A stretch of 64,000 nt of DNA from Candidatus Obscuribacter phosphatis (GTDB lineage Bacteria > Cyanobacteriota > Vampirovibrionia > Obscuribacterales > Obscuribacteraceae). The notes under the pieces were generated by a model that was not told the origin of the DNA, made no database searches, and worked only from the letters and a program-made list of their open reading frames with translations. The translations under genes and the position numbers were made by a program. The stretch is taken from NCBI GenBank assembly GCA_001899315.1, contig MOYA01000001.1, positions 1 through 64,000 on the forward strand. The letters are read 5' to 3'. Positions 7,649-16,407 of this stretch are shown here, piece by piece; the first letter of the stretch is position 1; every line of letters starts with the position of its first letter.

Positions 7649-8485
7649 TTAGCGCCCAGGCACAGTGTACTTTTCCACATCGCCGAACTTGAAAAATTCG
7701 CGGTCGCCGCGGTCTGAGGTGATGATCGTCGCTGTTTCGTTCACCCTCTGTCGCTTTGAGTTGCGGGGGAAACGAAGAATGGAGGTGCCGTCTAGGGCAT
7801 AGATGGCATCAAGCAGCGCTTTGTCATAGTCTGGATAGCCGGAAGGCTGCACTATTCGAGCCTTGACTATACGTTTATCGGCTGAGACCCTGACGAAAAA
7901 GGTGGCTTTGGTACCGAGGGGAATATTGGGACCCAAGACCACTCGCCCTCTTCTTGCATCCCACCGGGGTTCTACATTTTCAGGGCTATTGATTAACTCT
8001 TGCACTCCAGACTGTATAGACCAAAGCAGGCGGTTGTGCCATTTATCCCATTCCACCATCAGTTCTTGGTCTGCTGTATCGGGATCTTGAGCCTGTAGGT
8101 CTGATTCGCTCACTTGAGCCGAGCCTTTGAGCGGTCCGCCGTCCTGGTCGAGCTGCCCTTTCATAGGGTTCAGACCATCTTCTTCTGCTTGACCACTAAG
8201 TCCATTGCCTTGGTCTTCGATTCTGCCTTCTTTTGGCTTTTCTTTGACCACCGGTGCAAGCATCGGCACAGCCGGTCTGAAAGTCTGGCTCTCTGCCGCG
8301 CCGGTTTCTTCGACGCCACCTTTCAGGGTTTCTTGTGCCGATAGCGGCATCTCAGCCAATAAGCTCAAGCTCGCGGCCAGGGCCAGAAGCTTCAAGTTCG
8401 CCACTGGCTTGATTTTTTGGTCATACTCTGGTCTGCGATTCATCACTTGCCTGTATACTCTTGCCTTTGTAACTTTCTGCTTCAA
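7649..8485 (-). CDS. TonB C-terminal-domain-like exported protein
   Basis: 278 residues with a basic N-terminus and one hydrophobic segment (about 30-48, LKLLALAASLSLLAEM) reading as an anchor or signal. A Pro/Gly/acidic linker follows, then a C-terminal domain (about 190-265) with the TonB/TolA-like pattern KATFFVRVSADKRIVKARIV and SGYPDYDKALLDAI. TonB domains pass energy from the inner membrane to outer-membrane receptors, but many such proteins are not true TonB. No ExbB/ExbD genes lie nearby. ATGs at residues 1 and 15 are both possible starts. Confidence 0.6.
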   Translation of the reverse strand: MKQKVTKARVYRQVMNRRPEYDQKIKPVANLKLLALAASLSLLAEMPLSAQETLKGGVEETGAAESQTFRPAVPMLAPVVKEKPKEGRIEDQGNGLSGQAEEDGLNPMKGQLDQDGGPLKGSAQVSESDLQAQDPDTADQELMVEWDKWHNRLLWSIQSGVQELINSPENVEPRWDARRGRVVLGPNIPLGTKATFFVRVSADKRIVKARIVQPSGYPDYDKALLDAIYALDGTSILRFPRNSKRQRVNETATIITSDRGDREFFKFGDVEKYTVPGR

Positions 8486-8578
8486 TAGCCGCAGCGATTA
8501 TATACTGCTATCTTAAGGTGCTTGCGCCGATTTGCGCTTGAGTTTAGAGCAATTTCCAGAGAGTTTTTCAAGATTGGT

Positions 8579-10348
8579 ATGACTTTGCCGAAAGAACCGA
8601 CTGAAAAGCGCGCTGCATTACTCTCTCGGGTAAAGAGAGAATTAGTCTTGTTGCTCCAAGACTGCCAAGATTCAAATAGAAAAGTCTTAGGCGAGTTGGT
8701 CGCCTCTAAGATAGTGGTGGCACTTTCGGGCGGTCCCGACTCGGTATTTCTTTTAGAGGCGCTTCTTGCCATTTTGCAAGAAGAAGGACTTTCGACCGCC
8801 AACCTCAAGGCTTGTCATGTCAATCATGCAGTCAGGGCGGAGTCTCTTCAAGATGAGCAGTTTTGTCGAGAGCTTTGCCTTTCCTTGGGTGTAGAACTCT
8901 TGGTCGAGACTCTGCCCGCCGGTCCTTCTGATGAGGCACGTTTGCGAAAGCTGCGTTATCAGGCGCTGCAACGTGCTTGTCGGTATTTTGCCGCATCATA
9001 TTTGGTGGCAGCTCATCACCGCGATGACCAGATTGAAACTTTTCTCTTCAGGCTTTTTAGAGGTAGTGGACCGGACGGTCTTGCCGCTATGCCCGGCTTG
9101 TCTTCTCTCTGCCATTCATCTTCTGTTGCTCCCTCTCTCTCTGATGACAAGATTATTTTGCTTCGCCCTTTACTGTCCTTCAATAAAGACGAAATCTTGA
9201 GTTGGTTTGAAGATTGCAAGAGGGACCAGGCTTTTGTCACAGATCTAAGCAATAGTCAGTCGGCCTATCAGCGCAATTTTCTGCGCAATCAGGTATTACC
9301 CATGGTGCAAGGTCGTTTTCCCGGCGCCCTTGATCATATCGAGCAATTGCGCTCAATGTTGGCTTGCGACAAGCAATATTTTGAACTGGAAGTAGAGAAA
9401 CAATTGCCGCATCTGACCAGCCCCTCAGGCCATCTGCTCGTCGAGCCTTGGTTGGCGCTGCCGCCAGCCTTGCAAGGGCGGGTGCTCATTGCTTATTTGA
9501 GCCGCAATTTCCCCACTCTTGAAGTCGACTTTAAGCTCGTCGGGCGATTGCACGATGTAATGCACAGCCAGAGCAGCTTGGAAAGCTTGAAAAAAGGTCT
9601 CATCGCCCGCCTGGGTGTCGATTTGCCAAGCACAACCAAGACTAAGGTTCTTATAATTGAGTCGCAGAGCGAGAACTTTCTTGATAACGAAAGCAAAGCT
9701 AGGCTTGATCGATTAGTCAGTGCGGTGCCGATTTTTCCAGATCGGGGCCAGTTCACTGCGTTTGATGCCCAAGCGGTTGCTGTTTCGGCTCTTCAAGCGA
9801 ATCCCTCCTCTGCCGAGCTTTCTAGTCTGACGGCGCCTGGTCTGCGGCTGCTTCCTTGGCTTAATGCCGCGCTGCAGGTCGAGGTTGAATTTGAGAGATA
9901 TAAACAGATAGACCAAGCCGAACAGATAGACCAAGATGGCAAGCTTGCTTCTTTTACCTTTTACCTATCGAAAGAGCATTGCCAAGCTGCTTTGCGCGAG
10001 AACCAGCCTATTGTTTTGCGCAGCCGCTGCAGCGGAGATATCTTTGGCTCCGGCACTCTCAAGCATCGCTTGCACCGCCTAGGCGGGCGCAAGGCTGAAT
10101 TACTCAGCCGACTTGCCGAGTATTTTCCCGGTGCGGCGCTGGAATCCTCTTTACAGTGGCTGCGTTATCTGCCGGTGCTTGCCTTGGGGTCTCGGGTGCT
10201 CTGGCTGCCAGGAAGTTTGCTTAACGAAGCGGACTTTTTGCCTAAGTCTTGTACTGACGGTGTTTTTGAGCCGATTTATCGCCTCCGGCTGACACCTCTG
10301 GGTGACCATCTGCAACAGACTGGGGCGGACGGCTCTTTAACTTGCTAA
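8579..10348 (+). CDS. tilS: tRNA(Ile)-lysidine synthase
   Basis: Uses ATP to attach lysine to C34 of tRNA-Ile(CAU), changing it from Met to Ile decoding. The N-type ATP pyrophosphatase P-loop SGGPDS is at residues 50-55; AAHHRDDQIETFLFRLFRG is the next conserved block. The C-terminal part (LRSRCSGDIFGSG, LHRLGGRKAELLSR) fits the TilS C-terminal domains. At about 589 residues it is longer than most TilS. ATG 8579 is preferred over an upstream in-frame TTG (8522), as the fold does not need the extra residues. The tilS-ftsH order is common in bacteria. Confidence 0.88.
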   Translation: MTLPKEPTEKRAALLSRVKRELVLLLQDCQDSNRKVLGELVASKIVVALSGGPDSVFLLEALLAILQEEGLSTANLKACHVNHAVRAESLQDEQFCRELCLSLGVELLVETLPAGPSDEARLRKLRYQALQRACRYFAASYLVAAHHRDDQIETFLFRLFRGSGPDGLAAMPGLSSLCHSSSVAPSLSDDKIILLRPLLSFNKDEILSWFEDCKRDQAFVTDLSNSQSAYQRNFLRNQVLPMVQGRFPGALDHIEQLRSMLACDKQYFELEVEKQLPHLTSPSGHLLVEPWLALPPALQGRVLIAYLSRNFPTLEVDFKLVGRLHDVMHSQSSLESLKKGLIARLGVDLPSTTKTKVLIIESQSENFLDNESKARLDRLVSAVPIFPDRGQFTAFDAQAVAVSALQANPSSAELSSLTAPGLRLLPWLNAALQVEVEFERYKQIDQAEQIDQDGKLASFTFYLSKEHCQAALRENQPIVLRSRCSGDIFGSGTLKHRLHRLGGRKAELLSRLAEYFPGAALESSLQWLRYLPVLALGSRVLWLPGSLLNEADFLPKSCTDGVFEPIYRLRLTPLGDHLQQTGADGSLTC

Positions 10349-10434
10349 TATGAAAGTGTTACCAGACAGAGATTGACCGAAAGCTCAAATCCAAGTTTCA
10401 CAAGCCTTTTTGCGGCTCTTCGCACCTTCAATGG

Positions 10435-10443
10435 TGATATAAT
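10435..10443 (+). promoter_or_regulatory. Extended -10 promoter upstream of ftsH
   Basis: TGATATAAT combines a consensus -10 TATAAT (10438-10443) with the upstream TG of extended -10 promoters. There is no good -35. The predicted start would give ftsH a leader of about 47 nt. Confidence 0.6.
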
Positions 10444-10496
10444 CTCTGTTTTCAGTAATTTATTGCTCTTGCGGCGAGGCTAACATAGGCGAAAGT

Positions 10497-12488
10497 ATGA
10501 AGAAGTACGGTACTACCTGGGTAATATTGCTGGCTCTTTTGCTTCTGGTCATATTTACCCTCTCATTGGCCAATCTCGGCAAGCGAGACGAGAATCTCAC
10601 CTATTTCGGCTTCACCAGTCTTCTTCGAGAAGGCAAGGCTTCCGAAGTGAAAAAAGTCACCTACACCAATGGTGAGAATGTCATCTATGTGCAGCTCCAA
10701 AACCCTGAGTCTGAGCGGGAGCGCCCCGTTGTCGTACCCATGGAAGCCAAAGAAGAGCTGCTTAAAGAATTAGGCAAGGCCGGCGTCAATGTCGAAGTCA
10801 AGGATACCGAGAAGTCGCAGATGCTGCTTGGAATGCTCAGCACTTTCTTATTGCCTATTGTGCTTGTCATTGGCTTCTTGCTCATGGTTCGTTCTGCCCA
10901 GTCGGGCGGCAACCAGGCAATGAGTTTTGGTCGCAGCCGCGCCAAACTGATGATGGATAACAAAGTCAAGGTCTGCTTCAATGATGTGGCCGGCATTGAC
11001 GAAGCCAAGCAAGAGTTGCAAGAAATAGTCGATTTCCTTAAGTCGCCTGAGAAATTCACCGCTTTGGGCGCTCGCATTCCGCGAGGCGTGCTCTTGGTCG
11101 GTTCTCCTGGTACCGGTAAAACTCTTCTTGCTAAGGCCGTAGCCGGTGAAGCTGGAGTTCCTTTCTTCAGTATTTCTGGTTCAGACTTTGTCGAGATGTT
11201 TGTCGGCGTAGGTGCGTCGCGTGTGCGCGACCTCTTCGAGCAGGCTAAGAAACAGGCTCCTTGTATAGTCTTTGTCGATGAAATCGACGCGGTCGGACGT
11301 CAGCGTGGCGCCGGTCTCGGCGGTGGTCATGACGAGCGAGAGCAGACATTGAACCAGTTATTGGTCGAGATGGACGGCTTTGAAGGCAGTACCGGCATCA
11401 TCGTTGTTGCCGCCACCAACCGTCCCGACATCCTCGACTCGGCTCTGCTCAGACCAGGTCGCTTTGACAGGCAGGTTGTAATCGATCGCCCCGACGTCAA
11501 GGGACGCGAGCAAATATTGAACGTGCACGGCAAGGGCAAGCCGCTCGCCAAAGACGTCGATCTCAAGATCTTGGCAAGGCGTACTCCTGGCTTTACTGGT
11601 GCCGATTTGAGCAACTTGATCAACGAAGCGGCTTTGATTGCTGCTCGCGCCGATAAGCGTGAGATTGAGATGGGCGATTTAGAACTTGCTATTGATAAAG
11701 TGCAGGTCGGTGCAGAGAAGCGCTCCCGCGTCATACCTCCTAAAGAGAAAGAAATGACAGCCTTCCACGAGGTCGGTCATGCTTTGATGCACCTTTTGCT
11801 CAAGAATGTCAGTCCCTTGCACAAAGTGACTATTATTCCGCGTGGTTTTGCCCTGGGCATAACCTGGTCGGTTCCTGATGAAGACTTGCTCTCTATGACT
11901 TCAGCCATGATTTACGACCAGATTGGCGTACTGCTCGGCGGTCGTGTCGCCGAAGAAGTCGTCTACGGTGATGTCACCACTGGTGCGCAGAATGACTTGG
12001 AGCGCAGTACTGCTCTGGCTCGTCGCATGGTGACCGAGTATGGTATGAGCGAGCGTCTTGGACCGATGACTTTCGGCAAGCGCAATGGTCAGGTCTTTCT
12101 TGGTCGCGACTTTGGGCATGAGAGAGACTATAGTGAGAACATCGCCACTGCCATCGACGAAGAAGTTTCCGAGATAATCTCCAAGCAATACAGTCGAGTC
12201 AAGGAGCTTCTGCTCGCCCACCGTCCCCATCTCAATGCCATAGTCAAGGTTCTACTTGAAAAAGAAACTCTCGACCGTTCCGAAGTGGAAGCGATTATGG
12301 ACGAGGTCAATAGAAAGCTGGCAGCGGGCGAAGATCCCGACTCTAGTTCTCCCGACAATGATTCTAATTCGAACGAGCCTCCAGCCGTTATTGTCACTCG
12401 CGAAGAAGAAAAGGTGCCGGTAAAGGAAACTAAGCCAGAAAGAGACGGCGGCGATTCTTCGCCGGGGTTGACTCCTAAGTTCGCCTGA
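10497..12488 (+). CDS. ftsH: ATP-dependent zinc metalloprotease FtsH
   Basis: Membrane-bound AAA+ protease that degrades damaged membrane proteins and some regulators. Two membrane segments (about 8-26 and 111-131) flank a periplasmic part. Walker A GSPGTGKT 202-209, Walker B VFVDEID 258-264, second region of homology [19 protein letters not shown], zinc site HEVGH 424-428 with a third ligand at Asp500 in GAQND. The C-terminal tail is disordered, rich in Asp, Ser, Asn and Glu. Length 663 is normal. It has its own extended -10 promoter downstream of tilS. Confidence 0.96.
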   Translation: MKKYGTTWVILLALLLLVIFTLSLANLGKRDENLTYFGFTSLLREGKASEVKKVTYTNGENVIYVQLQNPESERERPVVVPMEAKEELLKELGKAGVNVEVKDTEKSQMLLGMLSTFLLPIVLVIGFLLMVRSAQSGGNQAMSFGRSRAKLMMDNKVKVCFNDVAGIDEAKQELQEIVDFLKSPEKFTALGARIPRGVLLVGSPGTGKTLLAKAVAGEAGVPFFSISGSDFVEMFVGVGASRVRDLFEQAKKQAPCIVFVDEIDAVGRQRGAGLGGGHDEREQTLNQLLVEMDGFEGSTGIIVVAATNRPDILDSALLRPGRFDRQVVIDRPDVKGREQILNVHGKGKPLAKDVDLKILARRTPGFTGADLSNLINEAALIAARADKREIEMGDLELAIDKVQVGAEKRSRVIPPKEKEMTAFHEVGHALMHLLLKNVSPLHKVTIIPRGFALGITWSVPDEDLLSMTSAMIYDQIGVLLGGRVAEEVVYGDVTTGAQNDLERSTALARRMVTEYGMSERLGPMTFGKRNGQVFLGRDFGHERDYSENIATAIDEEVSEIISKQYSRVKELLLAHRPHLNAIVKVLLEKETLDRSEVEAIMDEVNRKLAAGEDPDSSSPDNDSNSNEPPAVIVTREEEKVPVKETKPERDGGDSSPGLTPKFA

Positions 12489-12552
12489 TTTACGAATTTT
12501 TCACAGGTTCGGCCATAAACTCTTCTCACCCCCTGAAAAGAGAGCTTTAGCA

Positions 12553-13260
12553 ATGGACGGCACCAAAGAAGTACCGAAGACCAAGACCGTTTATGTCGAT
12601 ATCGGGCACTGCACAAGCGGAGAGAAGAATCCGCTTGGTGTGGGTGGTTCAGACCGTGGCTTTCAAGGTCCGGGCTATACAGAGTGCGACATTAATCAGG
12701 CGGTCGGTCGTAAGCTCATGAAAGAGCTTGACACTATGGGCTTCTATGTCGTTCCCACCTGGAATCCGGACAAGCCCCCGGCTCCGGTACCGAAAGCCGA
12801 TGATCTGCAAAGACGCATTGATACTGTAAACCGCGATGTGGCTAAGTATGGCGATGACTCCATCTATATTAGTGTGCATCATGATTCGGACAAGACCGGT
12901 CGCGGTGGGCAATGTGTCTATTTCGATGCCACCCGCCCGAACGACGCCCGAAAGCTAGCAGAGACAATACAAAAGAGTGCCTGGCAAACCAGAGAGCATG
13001 ACAAGTCGCCCCTCTGCATTTTGCCTGATACAGCCACAGGTAAGGGCTATCTCGATGGTTTGAGGAAGACCAATAGTATCGGCATCTTGGTAGAAGGCGC
13101 CAATGTCTTGAATAGTCGCGATCGTGCTCTTATGCCGATGAGCGAGTTTCAAGATAAAGAAGCAAAGGCGCTTGCCCAGGGGGTCTGGAACTATTTTAAG
13201 CTCAAGCCGGGTGTGGAAAGACCCTATTCTCCGGCAATCAGACAGAGATTCGGCCTATAG
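12553..13260 (+). CDS. N-acetylmuramoyl-L-alanine amidase (Amidase_3 fold)
   Basis: The motif set of zinc-dependent amidases is present: DIGHC (His19), TECDIN (Glu44), ISVHHDSD (His109) and the catalytic Glu181 in LVEGANVLN. These enzymes cut the bond between MurNAc and the stem peptide. The 235-residue protein has neither a signal peptide nor a targeting domain, so it may act in the cytoplasm, be released by lysis, or have an unrecognised export route. It follows ftsH by 64 bp in the same direction. Confidence 0.75.
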   Translation: MDGTKEVPKTKTVYVDIGHCTSGEKNPLGVGGSDRGFQGPGYTECDINQAVGRKLMKELDTMGFYVVPTWNPDKPPAPVPKADDLQRRIDTVNRDVAKYGDDSIYISVHHDSDKTGRGGQCVYFDATRPNDARKLAETIQKSAWQTREHDKSPLCILPDTATGKGYLDGLRKTNSIGILVEGANVLNSRDRALMPMSEFQDKEAKALAQGVWNYFKLKPGVERPYSPAIRQRFGL

Positions 13261-13275
13261 ACCTATAGATAGGTC
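13260..13275. repeat. Inverted repeat at the amidase stop codon
   Basis: GACCTAT-AG-ATAGGTC, a perfect 7-bp inverted repeat that begins on the last base of the stop codon. No T run follows, so it is not a standard terminator; it could be a processing or operator site. Confidence 0.5.
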
Positions 13276-13399
13276 GAGCGGCAGCGAGTACGCAGGCAAT
13301 AATTAGGCCATACTTAAGACTTAGCTGTGAATCAACGGTTGCTTTACCTTTCGTGATAATCTAAGCCCGTTCTATACGCAGTTTTCGGAGGGTCTTAGC

Positions 13400-14893
13400 G
13401 TGGCCGTTGTCCAAGAAAAAGAACTACTTTGTAAGGATTTCCTTTCCCGTCCCAAGCAACTCTTGATAGACGGAAAATGGGTAGATGCGGTATCCGGAAA
13501 AACTTTTGAAACAGTGAACCCGGCAACCGAAGAAGTACTTTGCCGTGTGGCTGAAGGTGGAAAGGAAGACGTAGATAAGGCTGTCAAAGCTGCTCGTCGC
13601 GCCTTTGAAGTTGGTCCCTGGCGCAAAATGAGCACTGCTGAGCGGGCTCGCCTCATGCTCAAGCTTGCCGACCTCATCGAAAAGCATGCCGATGAACTGG
13701 CTCAGATAGAGACCCTCGATAACGGTAAACCGATAACCGAATCCCGTTATGTCGATGTACCCCAGACTGTAGAAACCTTCCGCTATTACGCTGGTTGGGC
13801 TACCAAGCTGGAAGGCGAAACTATCAATGCCAACAGCAATTTCTTCACCTACACACTGAGAGAGCCTGTCGGTGTCGTTGGTCAGATCATTCCCTGGAAC
13901 TTCCCGATGCTGATGTTGGCTTGGAAGTGGGGACCAGCTCTGGCTGCCGGCAACACCATCGTGCTCAAGCCTGCTGAACAGACTCCTCTTTCGGCGCTCA
14001 GAATCGGTGAATTGGCTCTTGAAGCTGGTTTCCCTGAAGGCGTCATCAACATCGTTACCGGCTTTGGTGCCAATTCTGCTGGTGAAGCCATATCTCATCA
14101 TATGGACATCGACAAAGTTGCCTTCACTGGTGAAGACAAAACAGGCAAACTGATTGTGCAAGCTTCAACCACCAACCTCAAGAGAGTTTCGCTTGAATTG
14201 GGCGGTAAAGCTCCCAACATCGTTTTTGCTGATGCCGATATCGATGCCGCCGTTAAGGGCGCCATCACCGGCATCTTCTTTAACCAAGGACAAGTTTGCT
14301 GTGCTGGTTCCCGTCTATTTCTCGAGAAAAACATCCATGATGAATTCATGGCTAAGCTCACCGAGCGTGTAGCCAAACTGCGCCAAGGTGATGGTCTTGA
14401 TGATAAGACCCGCATCGGACCGCAGGTTTCAAAAGAGCAGCAAGAACGCGTTCTCAGCTATATCAATATTGCCAAAGGTGAAGGCGCCAGCCTCGCTTGC
14501 GGCGGCGAAGCGCCCGCCGAGCTCAAGAAAGGTTATTTCGTCAAACCGACAATCTTCACCGGTGTCAATAACGATATGCGTATCGCCCAAGAAGAGGTCT
14601 TTGGACCGGTTCTGGCTGTAATTCCTTTCTCCAACATGGAAGATGTCGCCGAGCAAGCCAACAAGACAACCTTCGGTCTTTCAGGCGCTGTCTGGACCCG
14701 CGACGTCAAGAAAGCCCATAAGTTCGCCTCTCACATCAAGGCTGGTACTGTTTGGGTCAACTGCTACAACGTCTTCGATCCGGCGGTTCCTTTCGGCGGC
14801 TACAAGATGTCCGGTTATGGTCGTGAACTCGGTAAGCATTCGATCGAGCTCTATACCAATATCAAATCGGTTTGGGTCAACATGCAAGATTGA
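13400..14893 (+). CDS. NAD(P)-dependent aldehyde dehydrogenase
   Basis: 497 residues, typical ALDH superfamily length. The catalytic cysteine is Cys300 in FNQGQVCCAGSR; the general base is Glu266 in LELGGK; the cofactor site includes IIPWNFPM and KPAEQTPLSA. It resembles the ALDH1/2-like broad-specificity enzymes that oxidise aldehydes to acids. The natural substrate is not determined by sequence. The GTG start at 13400 has CGGAGGG 8 bp upstream. A terminator follows directly, so it is probably monocistronic. Confidence 0.92.
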   Translation: MAVVQEKELLCKDFLSRPKQLLIDGKWVDAVSGKTFETVNPATEEVLCRVAEGGKEDVDKAVKAARRAFEVGPWRKMSTAERARLMLKLADLIEKHADELAQIETLDNGKPITESRYVDVPQTVETFRYYAGWATKLEGETINANSNFFTYTLREPVGVVGQIIPWNFPMLMLAWKWGPALAAGNTIVLKPAEQTPLSALRIGELALEAGFPEGVINIVTGFGANSAGEAISHHMDIDKVAFTGEDKTGKLIVQASTTNLKRVSLELGGKAPNIVFADADIDAAVKGAITGIFFNQGQVCCAGSRLFLEKNIHDEFMAKLTERVAKLRQGDGLDDKTRIGPQVSKEQQERVLSYINIAKGEGASLACGGEAPAELKKGYFVKPTIFTGVNNDMRIAQEEVFGPVLAVIPFSNMEDVAEQANKTTFGLSGAVWTRDVKKAHKFASHIKAGTVWVNCYNVFDPAVPFGGYKMSGYGRELGKHSIELYTNIKSVWVNMQD

Positions 14894-14934
14894 TTGTTCA
14901 GTTTGCTTGATTGCCACTAAGTCAGTTTCAAAAA

Positions 14935-14957
14935 GGGAGCCTTCGGGCTCCCTTTTT
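14935..14957 (+). terminator. Rho-independent terminator of the aldehyde dehydrogenase gene
   Basis: GGGAGCC, UUCG tetraloop, GGCTCCC, then TTTTT (14953-14957), with an upstream A run that makes it potentially bidirectional. Confidence 0.95.
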
Positions 14958-15079
14958 GATTAAATTAAGACGGTTTAACTTATTTTTGAGTCAATTAATT
15001 ATGAATTTCAGAGGGAAATGTTATGTTTTTCGGGGTTTTTTGATCTTAGTCTATTGAGAGATGTTCTCAGTAATCTGAC

Positions 15080-15095
15080 TCCCCCATTTGGGGGA
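15080..15095. promoter_or_regulatory. Perfect inverted repeat, possible operator
   Basis: TCCCCCA-TT-TGGGGGA, 7-bp arms around a 2-bp centre, 162 bp upstream of the -35 of the XRE-PAS gene. The symmetry fits a dimeric DNA-binding protein, such as the regulator itself, but nothing shows binding. Confidence 0.4.
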
Positions 15096-15256
15096 TGGTC
15101 GGCTGAAACTATTGCCCTGTAATGATTTTCGCTATTGCGGCCTATGCCGAAGTGATTCTTGCTCTAGTTCGAGTGATTGAAGAAAGGGTAGTTTAGGCTT
15201 CACGGCTGGCTTGAAAAAAGTGGCATTTTGCCTTTTCCTGCCTTGCTTTTTTCACC

Positions 15257-15286
15257 TTGATTAGGTTCCTACTGCTGACCTATACT
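15257..15286 (+). promoter_or_regulatory. Sigma70-like promoter of the XRE-PAS regulator
   Basis: -35 TTGATT (15257-15262), 18-bp spacer, -10 TATACT (15281-15286). Confidence 0.55.
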
Positions 15287-15434
15287 GGATAAACGTGGTT
15301 TTCATGTATCAGATTTTATTCTGCTCATGAAGTTTTGGTTGGTTGGTCCGGTTACTTACATCTAATTTTATAAAAGCCGCTGTTACAGGGTTTGGCGATG
15401 CACTGTGACGTTTGGATAGATTAGTGGAAGTGCC

Positions 15435-16121
15435 ATGAATAAGGCGGTCCCAGGAAATATGAGTATCAAAGAGTATATGGAGCCGGAAACCCTATTGAAG
15501 GGACTTTCCGAAACGATCAGATATCGCAGAAAGCTTCTAAAAATTAGTCAGGAAGACCTTTCTAAGAATGCCGGTTTTGCCCGGGGGTATTTGAGCGATA
15601 TTGAAAGAGGAGCCCGCAGCTTCAGCATTAAGAATCTGGCGCGTCTTTCAAACGTACTCAAGACAACTCCATCAGCCCTTTTAGCCACTACTGAGAAGCG
15701 AATAAAGGGAGGAAATGTCTATGCCGACTTTAGAGTCGACAGTCATCTGATTTTTGCCCTCCTGGGAAAGTCTGATAAGGCCTTAGTGATCATCGATACT
15801 AAAGAGGCCGACTTCCCAATTATCTATGTTTCCGACTCTTTTGCCGTAATATCGGGTTATTCCGGTGAAGAAGCCAAAGGGAGAAACTTTAGCTTCTTGC
15901 TCAGAGGCGAGCTTTATCAAGATGGGCTCAAGGCTATCTGTCTAGCGGTGGAAAACAAGACTTCTTGCGAGACCACTCTCAAGCTCTATCATAAAGATGG
16001 TAAAGAGGTTTTGTCTGTGGTGTCCACTTCGCCTGTGCTCGACGAGAATGGTGAAGTAACCCATGTGGTTTGTCTCTACCACGGCGCTCCGGTGGACCAA
16101 GGCGCTACAGCCGAGGCCTAA
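15435..16121 (+). CDS. XRE-family regulator with a LOV-like PAS domain
   Basis: 228 residues. Residues about 22-82 form a Cro/C1-type helix-turn-helix (LLKISQEDLSKNAGFARGYL). Residues about 105-218 are a PAS domain that aligns well with LOV photoreceptors, including NxxF-like context and GRNFSFLLRGEL at 149-160. The LOV signature is GRNCRFLQ; here the flavin-reactive Cys is Phe152, so the classical cysteinyl-flavin photocycle is not possible. It may still bind flavin or another ligand. It stands alone upstream of the purine operon, same strand, 286 bp apart; a role in purine control is only a guess. Confidence 0.8.
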   Translation: MNKAVPGNMSIKEYMEPETLLKGLSETIRYRRKLLKISQEDLSKNAGFARGYLSDIERGARSFSIKNLARLSNVLKTTPSALLATTEKRIKGGNVYADFRVDSHLIFALLGKSDKALVIIDTKEADFPIIYVSDSFAVISGYSGEEAKGRNFSFLLRGELYQDGLKAICLAVENKTSCETTLKLYHKDGKEVLSVVSTSPVLDENGEVTHVVCLYHGAPVDQGATAEA

Positions 16122-16329
16122 GCTCAGTCATTTATCTATTGAATATTGAATTTTTTGCCAAGCTGTCTCTGGCCTAGATTTTGGTTTTGGCTTGGTTTTC
16201 TTGCCCAAAATAAAATGTGCTCAAATTTAGCTGACAATCTTTTGCATTGGCTTGGAATTTCCTTCGCCTTCCCGTAACCTATTCGAATGAAAATAAAGAC
16301 GCTACAAACCTTGGATAAGAAAGTAGCGA

Positions 16330-16381
16330 TGACGGGAGTGGTGTGCCCCGTCAGATTCCTTTTACCGTCAGATTCCTTTTT
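16330..16381 (+). promoter_or_regulatory. purF leader: hairpin and two 17-bp direct repeats
   Basis: TGACGGG (16330-16336) pairs perfectly with CCCGTCA (16347-16353). A 17-bp sequence starting CCGTCAGATTCCTTTT is present twice in tandem (16348-16364, 16365-16381). The second copy offers an alternative partner for TGACGG, and T-rich DNA follows each. This could form alternative leader structures just before purF. It is not a match to the purine riboswitch pattern. Confidence 0.45.
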
Positions 16382-16407
16382 ATGGGTATGGAGATTCTAA
16401 AGAAGCT

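Larger units (their letters stand above)
14958..15434. other. Long intergenic region upstream of the XRE-PAS regulator
   Basis: About 480 bp without a credible gene. It is AT-rich, holds a 16-bp inverted repeat (15080-15095) and a sigma70-like promoter (15257-15286), and leaves a leader of about 140 nt before the regulator. No known riboswitch pattern was recognised. Confidence 0.6.

Noticed and set aside
13424-14161. Long minus-strand open frame opposite the aldehyde dehydrogenase
   Set aside because: It lies fully inside a well-conserved gene, has no recognisable domain or ribosome binding site, and is explained by codon bias of the sense strand.
16122-16407. Purine riboswitch upstream of purF
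   Set aside because: The conserved loop and junction sequences of the purine aptamer are not present; only the hairpin and repeat leader is visible.
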